Assembly (NCBI RefSeq): GCF_037023755.1 | Contig: NZ_CP146100.1 | Coordinates: 5,115,501 to 5,179,500 of the forward strand | Direction of reading: 5' to 3' | Source: Saccharopolyspora sp. SCSIO 74807 | GTDB lineage: Bacteria; Actinomycetota; Actinomycetes; Mycobacteriales; Pseudonocardiaceae | Length of the DNA: 64,000 nucleotides | Shown here: positions 60,034-64,000 of the stretch, piece after piece | How the letters are laid out: each line of letters opens with the position of its first letter | Position numbering within the stretch: the stretch's first letter is position 1 | Translations under genes and position numbers: made by a program | The notes under the pieces: model-generated | What the model saw: only the letters and a program-made list of their open reading frames with translations | The model's database searches: none | What the model was told of the DNA's origin: nothing

Positions 60034-61071
60034 TCACCTCGGGTTCCAGGTCAGGTCGTTGGTCTGCCACGGCGGCATCGGTGCCGGCGGGCTCAAGCGG
60101 GCCACGGGACTCGGCTCGGTGGTGGAGCTGGTGGTGTCGGTGGAGCTGGTCGGTGCTTCGAGCTGGGGCCAGGCCGAGAGCAGGCTGATCAGCCGGTGGC
60201 GACCGGGCTCGGTGTGATGCAGAGGCAGCCACACCGCTTCGGTGGGGCTCCCTGCGGCGCGGAGATGTTCGGCGGTGGTGGTGGCGATCGGCAGGTCGCG
60301 CTGCCGGGCATCAGTGCGCCTATGTTCGGCGAGGTGTGCTCGCGCGTGGGTTTCGCGGGCGGCGGTGGCGAAGACCGCGAGCAGCGGGGTGATGATGTGA
60401 GTCGCGGTGGATAGCTTGGTGTAGCCGGGGAGTTTCGCGACGAAGCGGGCCAGTTGGTAGCTGCCGGTGTCCCATTCGAGGAACCATTCGATGTCACGGC
60501 CTGCTTCGTGCCAGCGTCCGTAGCCGTCGGGGCGGACGTGGTCGCCGAAGTGGCGGGCACAGCGGGTTTCGGACCACCACGCGGTCAGCGCGCGCTCGGT
60601 GCTGGCCTCGGCCACAGCCTCGGCTAGCAGGGCGGTGAAGAAGTTGTTGACGCCCTGCAGGTGGGCCAGCCGCAGGCTGTTGGCGATGCCGACGGAGCGT
60701 TCGGGGCGGAATTTCAGGTCTGTGGGGTCGAGGCCGTCTTCGTGGGCGAGTAGGTGGGCTCCGGTGGTGTCGAGGACGTAGTACATGGGGGCGCGGCCGC
60801 GGCCGATGTAGGGCTGGAAGCGGTCCAGCACCCGCCAGGCATACAGCTTCTGCAGCCGGTGGTTGGCCGAGCGGCGCGAGCCGAAGGCGATCGCGGCGAT
60901 CTGCGGCGAGGGCAGCACGCGGTGTTCGGCCACGATGCGGGCCAGCCACCGGTCGCGGCTGGTGAGGTGGGCGGCGACCTGGGTTTGGTGCTCGGCGGAG
61001 GCCGCGAAGCGCAGGCTCGGTCGCTGCGGGATCGGGGTGCGCATATCGCGCTGCTGATGATTCGCGAACAA
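60034..61071 (-). CDS. replication-relaxation family protein
   Basis: A 345-residue protein of the replication-relaxation (MobC-like winged-helix) group found on actinomycete conjugative elements. The N-terminal winged helix is LPSPQIAAIAFGSRRSANHR and LQKLYAWRVLDRFQPYIGRG, followed by EWFLEWDTGSYQLARFVAKL, a restriction-fold-like EWD...E region. It may open the origin for transfer or replication. The start is TTG at 61071 after AAGAGGAACGAG; an ATG at 61044 lacks a ribosome site. Ends just before the split SLT-M23 gene. Confidence 0.82.
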   Translation of the reverse strand: MFANHQQRDMRTPIPQRPSLRFAASAEHQTQVAAHLTSRDRWLARIVAEHRVLPSPQIAAIAFGSRRSANHRLQKLYAWRVLDRFQPYIGRGRAPMYYVLDTTGAHLLAHEDGLDPTDLKFRPERSVGIANSLRLAHLQGVNNFFTALLAEAVAEASTERALTAWWSETRCARHFGDHVRPDGYGRWHEAGRDIEWFLEWDTGSYQLARFVAKLPGYTKLSTATHIITPLLAVFATAARETHARAHLAEHRRTDARQRDLPIATTTAEHLRAAGSPTEAVWLPLHHTEPGRHRLISLLSAWPQLEAPTSSTDTTSSTTEPSPVARLSPPAPMPPWQTNDLTWNPR

Positions 61072-61150
61072 ACTCGTTCCTCTTTCCTCAGTGGACGGGA
61101 GGAAGCGACGGCGATCTCCTGTCGAGGAAGGACCGCACTCGGGTGCGGGG

Positions 61151-63637
61151 TCAGACCGCGCGGCGCGGGTCTGTGCCGGTGGTTTCCGGCTGCTCGCCGG
61201 TGTCGTCGCTGCGGGCGTCCAGCGGACGGGTGTGGGCGGCGGCGGCTTCGCGCACCGTCCGGGAACGCCCGGGGATGGCCGTCGGCAGTGGTTGGGTGGT
61301 TACCGTGCACGGCTGGGTTTCCGCGCCGCCGACGACCAGGCGCGCGGCGGCGTGGTAGACGTCGAGGTGTGCGAGGTCGTGCTCGGAGATGCGTGGTGTG
61401 GTGTGGCGGGACAGCTCGCGAGCATCTTCTGGCGAGGCGCTGAAGAAGATCTTGCTGCGGGCGTTGGTGGAGATACCTTCCTTGAGATCTTTGGGAAGTT
61501 GTCCCAAGTGCTGGTGGGCCAAGGCCATACTCAGCCGGTAGCCGCGGGCTTCGGCGAGCATGTCCTCCATCGCGTAGGGCAGATTCAGGAAGTTGTGCGC
61601 CTCGTCGACGTAGAGCCCGGCGTCGCGGCGTTCCCGCTGCGGCAGGGCTGCGCGGGCGGTGGTGGCTTGCCAGACGCGGGCGACGATCAGTGATCCGAGC
61701 AGTCGGGTAGTGTCTTCGCCGAGGCTGCCTTTGGGGATGCGCACCAGGCACAGTCCGCCGTCCAGCGTGCTGGTTAGGTCCACTGTGGATGGCCCGGCGG
61801 TGATGGCCTTGACCACGAACGGGCGCAGCAGGAACGCGCGGAGCTTGTTCAGCAGCGGCGCGGTCGCCTGGGACCGCGAGGCATCGGAGAGTTGCTCATA
61901 CCATTCCCAGAACCCGCGCAGGGTCGGATCAGCCGCTACCCGGTCGCGGTGCCGCGCCCGGGTTGCGGGGTCGGTGAGCAGCTGCGGCAACGTCGCCAGG
62001 GTGGGTGTGTCGGAGACGGCTCGCAGGGTCAGGCACCCGGCGCGGAGGATGTCCTCGGTGCGTGGGCCCCAGGCTGAGGAGAAAACGCGGGAGAACACCG
62101 ACACGAGGTTGTCCACTGCGGATTCTTTCGGCCCTTCCAGGGGATTCAGGCACGGGGTTGGTCCGCGGGAGTCGGAGTCGAACAGCACGACCTTGTGCGC
62201 GGCGTGCTCGGGCATGCGTTGCAGCAGGTCGGTGATCAGATCGCCTTTGGGGTCGATGACCACCGCGCCGCGGCCGTGTTCGGCGTCGGCGAGGATCATC
62301 CGCGCGAGCATCGTGGACTTCCCCGACCCGGTGGCGCCGAGGATGTGCAGGTGGTGCCGGGAATCGGAGACCTGCAGCCCGACCGGGCGGGCGTGGCCGG
62401 TATCCGAGACGCCGACCGGGCGGATCAGCGCGCCTTCGGTGGGCGTGTTCGGCGGAGGCGGGACCGCCCGCGCCCCGGCGCGGGCCACGCCTGGCAATCC
62501 CTCATCGGTCGGCAGGTGGGCGATGCCCGCCAGTTCCGGCACGGATAGCAAGTCACCCCGTCGCAGGCGCCGACGAGACAAGGCGCGCACGGGGTGGCGC
62601 AGGCGTTGGCGGCGGTAGTGGTTGTGCTCGGTGAATCCGGAGAACGTGCCGGCGATGGCGTGGGCACGGCCGCGTGCTTGCTCGCGCACCCGCGTGGTCT
62701 GCTCCTTGGGGGTCTCGATCGGCACCGTGGTCGTGACCGCGTACCGGATCAGCGTGTCCCACTGCGGGCCGCGTTGTTTGGCGACGATGGCGCGGTTCTG
62801 CGCCTGGAACTCCAACGACGTTTGCGGGTCCAGCGTCGGCTGGCTGCTCGACGGCTTCGTGCCCGATGGGCCCGGGGTGACCAGGTCGAGCAGGCGACCC
62901 ACCAGGCGGGCGGAGCGCCCGGCGTTGAGGTGGCGGGCGGCGCGTCGGGCCTGTTTGACCCGGCGCCCGGTGACCGGGCGGGCGAGGACCTGCACGGCCA
63001 CGGTGTCGTTGATGCCGAGTCCCACTGGAGCGCCCAACAGGGCACGGATCGGGTCGGCGTCGAAGCCGGTGCGAATCGGCAGCGCCTCCGACCTGGCCAA
63101 CCGCAGCGTGCCGCCGGTCACCAGCTGACGGCGTCCCGCACTTGGCGCCGTGGGCACCGGCGGGTCGGCCTCGGCGGTGCGGGTGTGGGATCCGGGCCAG
63201 GCCGCTTCGATGGCACGTTCCACCATCCCGGGCGGGACCGTGCCCGGCACCCATAGCCGCAGCTGCACTCCGTCATGGCCGAAGACGTACTCCCACGCCA
63301 GATGCGGCTGCCCGGTCATCAGGCGCTGCACCCTGGGGCGCACCAGTCCGATCAGGTTCGACCACACCGCCTCGGCTCCACCTGGGTCGACCGTGGGCGG
63401 TGCCAGAACGGTGATCACCCGTGACCGTTCGTGCAACGCATCCTGGCAACGCAGGAACCACCAGCGCCGCAGGAGAACCAAGCCTGCGGCTCCGAGTACT
63501 ACCGTGGGCAGCGCGATCAGTCCCCAGGTCTGCAGCCAGGACCACGCCTGGTCCAGCACGTGCTGAATCGCACCCCACGGATCGGTCAGCACTCTCCTCA
63601 GTGGACTGTTCACGAGAGACGACTCTGCGATGTTCAT
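61151..63637 (-). CDS. VirD4/TraG-like conjugative coupling ATPase
   Basis: An 828-residue membrane ATPase. A single TM helix at about 38-56 (GLIALPTVVLGAAGLVLLRR), a large extracatalytic N-terminal region, then the P-loop GATGSGKST at 434-442 and the Walker B GLYVDEAHNFL at 674-684; LAHQHLGQL and ISEHDLAHLDVYHAAARLVV follow as in type IV coupling or TraC-like DNA transfer ATPases. It should recruit and pump plasmid DNA through a conjugation pore. AAGGAG is 11 bases before the ATG. Confidence 0.9.
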   Translation of the reverse strand: MNIAESSLVNSPLRRVLTDPWGAIQHVLDQAWSWLQTWGLIALPTVVLGAAGLVLLRRWWFLRCQDALHERSRVITVLAPPTVDPGGAEAVWSNLIGLVRPRVQRLMTGQPHLAWEYVFGHDGVQLRLWVPGTVPPGMVERAIEAAWPGSHTRTAEADPPVPTAPSAGRRQLVTGGTLRLARSEALPIRTGFDADPIRALLGAPVGLGINDTVAVQVLARPVTGRRVKQARRAARHLNAGRSARLVGRLLDLVTPGPSGTKPSSSQPTLDPQTSLEFQAQNRAIVAKQRGPQWDTLIRYAVTTTVPIETPKEQTTRVREQARGRAHAIAGTFSGFTEHNHYRRQRLRHPVRALSRRRLRRGDLLSVPELAGIAHLPTDEGLPGVARAGARAVPPPPNTPTEGALIRPVGVSDTGHARPVGLQVSDSRHHLHILGATGSGKSTMLARMILADAEHGRGAVVIDPKGDLITDLLQRMPEHAAHKVVLFDSDSRGPTPCLNPLEGPKESAVDNLVSVFSRVFSSAWGPRTEDILRAGCLTLRAVSDTPTLATLPQLLTDPATRARHRDRVAADPTLRGFWEWYEQLSDASRSQATAPLLNKLRAFLLRPFVVKAITAGPSTVDLTSTLDGGLCLVRIPKGSLGEDTTRLLGSLIVARVWQATTARAALPQRERRDAGLYVDEAHNFLNLPYAMEDMLAEARGYRLSMALAHQHLGQLPKDLKEGISTNARSKIFFSASPEDARELSRHTTPRISEHDLAHLDVYHAAARLVVGGAETQPCTVTTQPLPTAIPGRSRTVREAAAAHTRPLDARSDDTGEQPETTGTDPRRAV

Positions 63638-63688
63638 CGTGCGGAAATCTCCTTGCTGGCCGGGCAGAAGCGGTCGGGCTCGGTGTGT

Positions 63689-64000
63689 TCAAGCCGCGTG
63701 GTCCTCGGAGTCCGGGCCACGGCGAGTGCGGGCTGATGGGGCGTTGGTGATCGAGCGGACCGTGGCCTGGCCGCCCGTGCGGCGGTGCGCGTCGAGGTCG
63801 GCCTGCCACTCGGAAAACCGCCGCCCGGCCAGCCGTTTCAGGAAGTGCGGGATGTTGTTCGCCGGGATGCCCACCAAGTGGGGCCCGAGGACCGCGAGCA
63901 GGTCCGAGGCGTCCTGCGATGACCAGCCCGCCTCGTGAATGGCGTCCTCACCGGGGAAGACATCGGCCACCCGGTCCACCGCGGGGTCCAGCAGTGCGTC
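63689..64000 (-). CDS. conjugation-locus protein, 3' end only
   Basis: The frame is open to the window edge; 103 C-terminal residues are visible, DALLDPAVDRVADVFPGEDA through SDLLAVLGPHLVGIPANNIP to an Arg-rich tail. It is upstream of the coupling ATPase by 51 bases and surely shares its operon. The visible part matches no family I can name; transfer proteins of such loci sit here. Confidence 0.65.
   Translation of the reverse strand, partial: DALLDPAVDRVADVFPGEDAIHEAGWSSQDASDLLAVLGPHLVGIPANNIPHFLKRLAGRRFSEWQADLDAHRRTGGQATVRSITNAPSARTRRGPDSEDHAA

Overview
High-GC DNA with GTG/TTG starts, dense translational coupling and typical actinomycete families: 3Fe-4S ferredoxin/P450 pairs, XRE regulators with DUF5753 partners, an FxLD lanthipeptide locus, Rhs toxin, Tad pilus genes and an actinomycete-type conjugation module. 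The best guess is a member of the Pseudonocardiaceae or a close relative; this is inferred from gene content, not from a marker gene. No rRNA, tRNA or CRISPR array was seen.

1-9 kb: two parallel minus-strand oxidative operons. Each has a ferredoxin, a P450 and a carboxymuconolactone-decarboxylase-like protein; one adds a 3-hydroxyisobutyrate-dehydrogenase-like reductase, the other a short-chain dehydrogenase. Two TetR regulators and two related operator palindromes accompany them. The module is bordered by 3' remnants of a third P450, an epoxide hydrolase and a type I restriction HsdR subunit. 9-16 kb: decayed genes, an IS982-like element with a frameshifted transposase, a creatininase-family enzyme with a Zn-ribbon/XRE/TPR regulator, small unknown proteins, a striking three-way-junction inverted-repeat element (14852-14924) and a HAD-Nudix fusion.

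16.2-25.1 kb: a class I lanthipeptide locus of the FxLD type. A regulatory trio (XRE/DUF5753, DUF6879 and a small protein) faces away from a PCMT-like methyltransferase, a 61-residue precursor with four core cysteines, a full-length LanB, a LanC and a second stand-alone SpaB-C-like protein. The enzymes are translationally coupled. The expected product is a lanthionine peptide further altered at aspartate. 25.2-31 kb: an Rhs/YD-repeat polymorphic toxin with an AHH-like nuclease tip, a SUKH-like immunity candidate and two unknown genes.

31-45.5 kb: an NB-ARC/TPR regulator divergent from a 13-gene Tad-type pilus locus, which carries a GGDEF protein at its start and ends in a LysM-transmembrane-BTAD fusion protein. 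45.5-50.6 kb: conjugative-element accessory genes and an N6 DNA methylase gene broken by an IS5-family insertion. 51-58.3 kb looks like cargo: a membrane Mrr-like protein, nucleoside hydrolase, MFS remnant with HxlR regulator, aminoglycoside-phosphotransferase-like kinase and alpha/beta hydrolase, mixed with fragments of SLT/M23 cell-wall hydrolases. 58.5-64 kb: an intact M23 peptidase, a split SLT-M23 gene, a replication-relaxation protein, a VirD4/TraG-like coupling ATPase and the end of a further transfer gene. The right half (33-64 kb) therefore reads as an integrative or plasmid-borne conjugative element with a Tad pilus locus, damaged and enlarged by later insertions.
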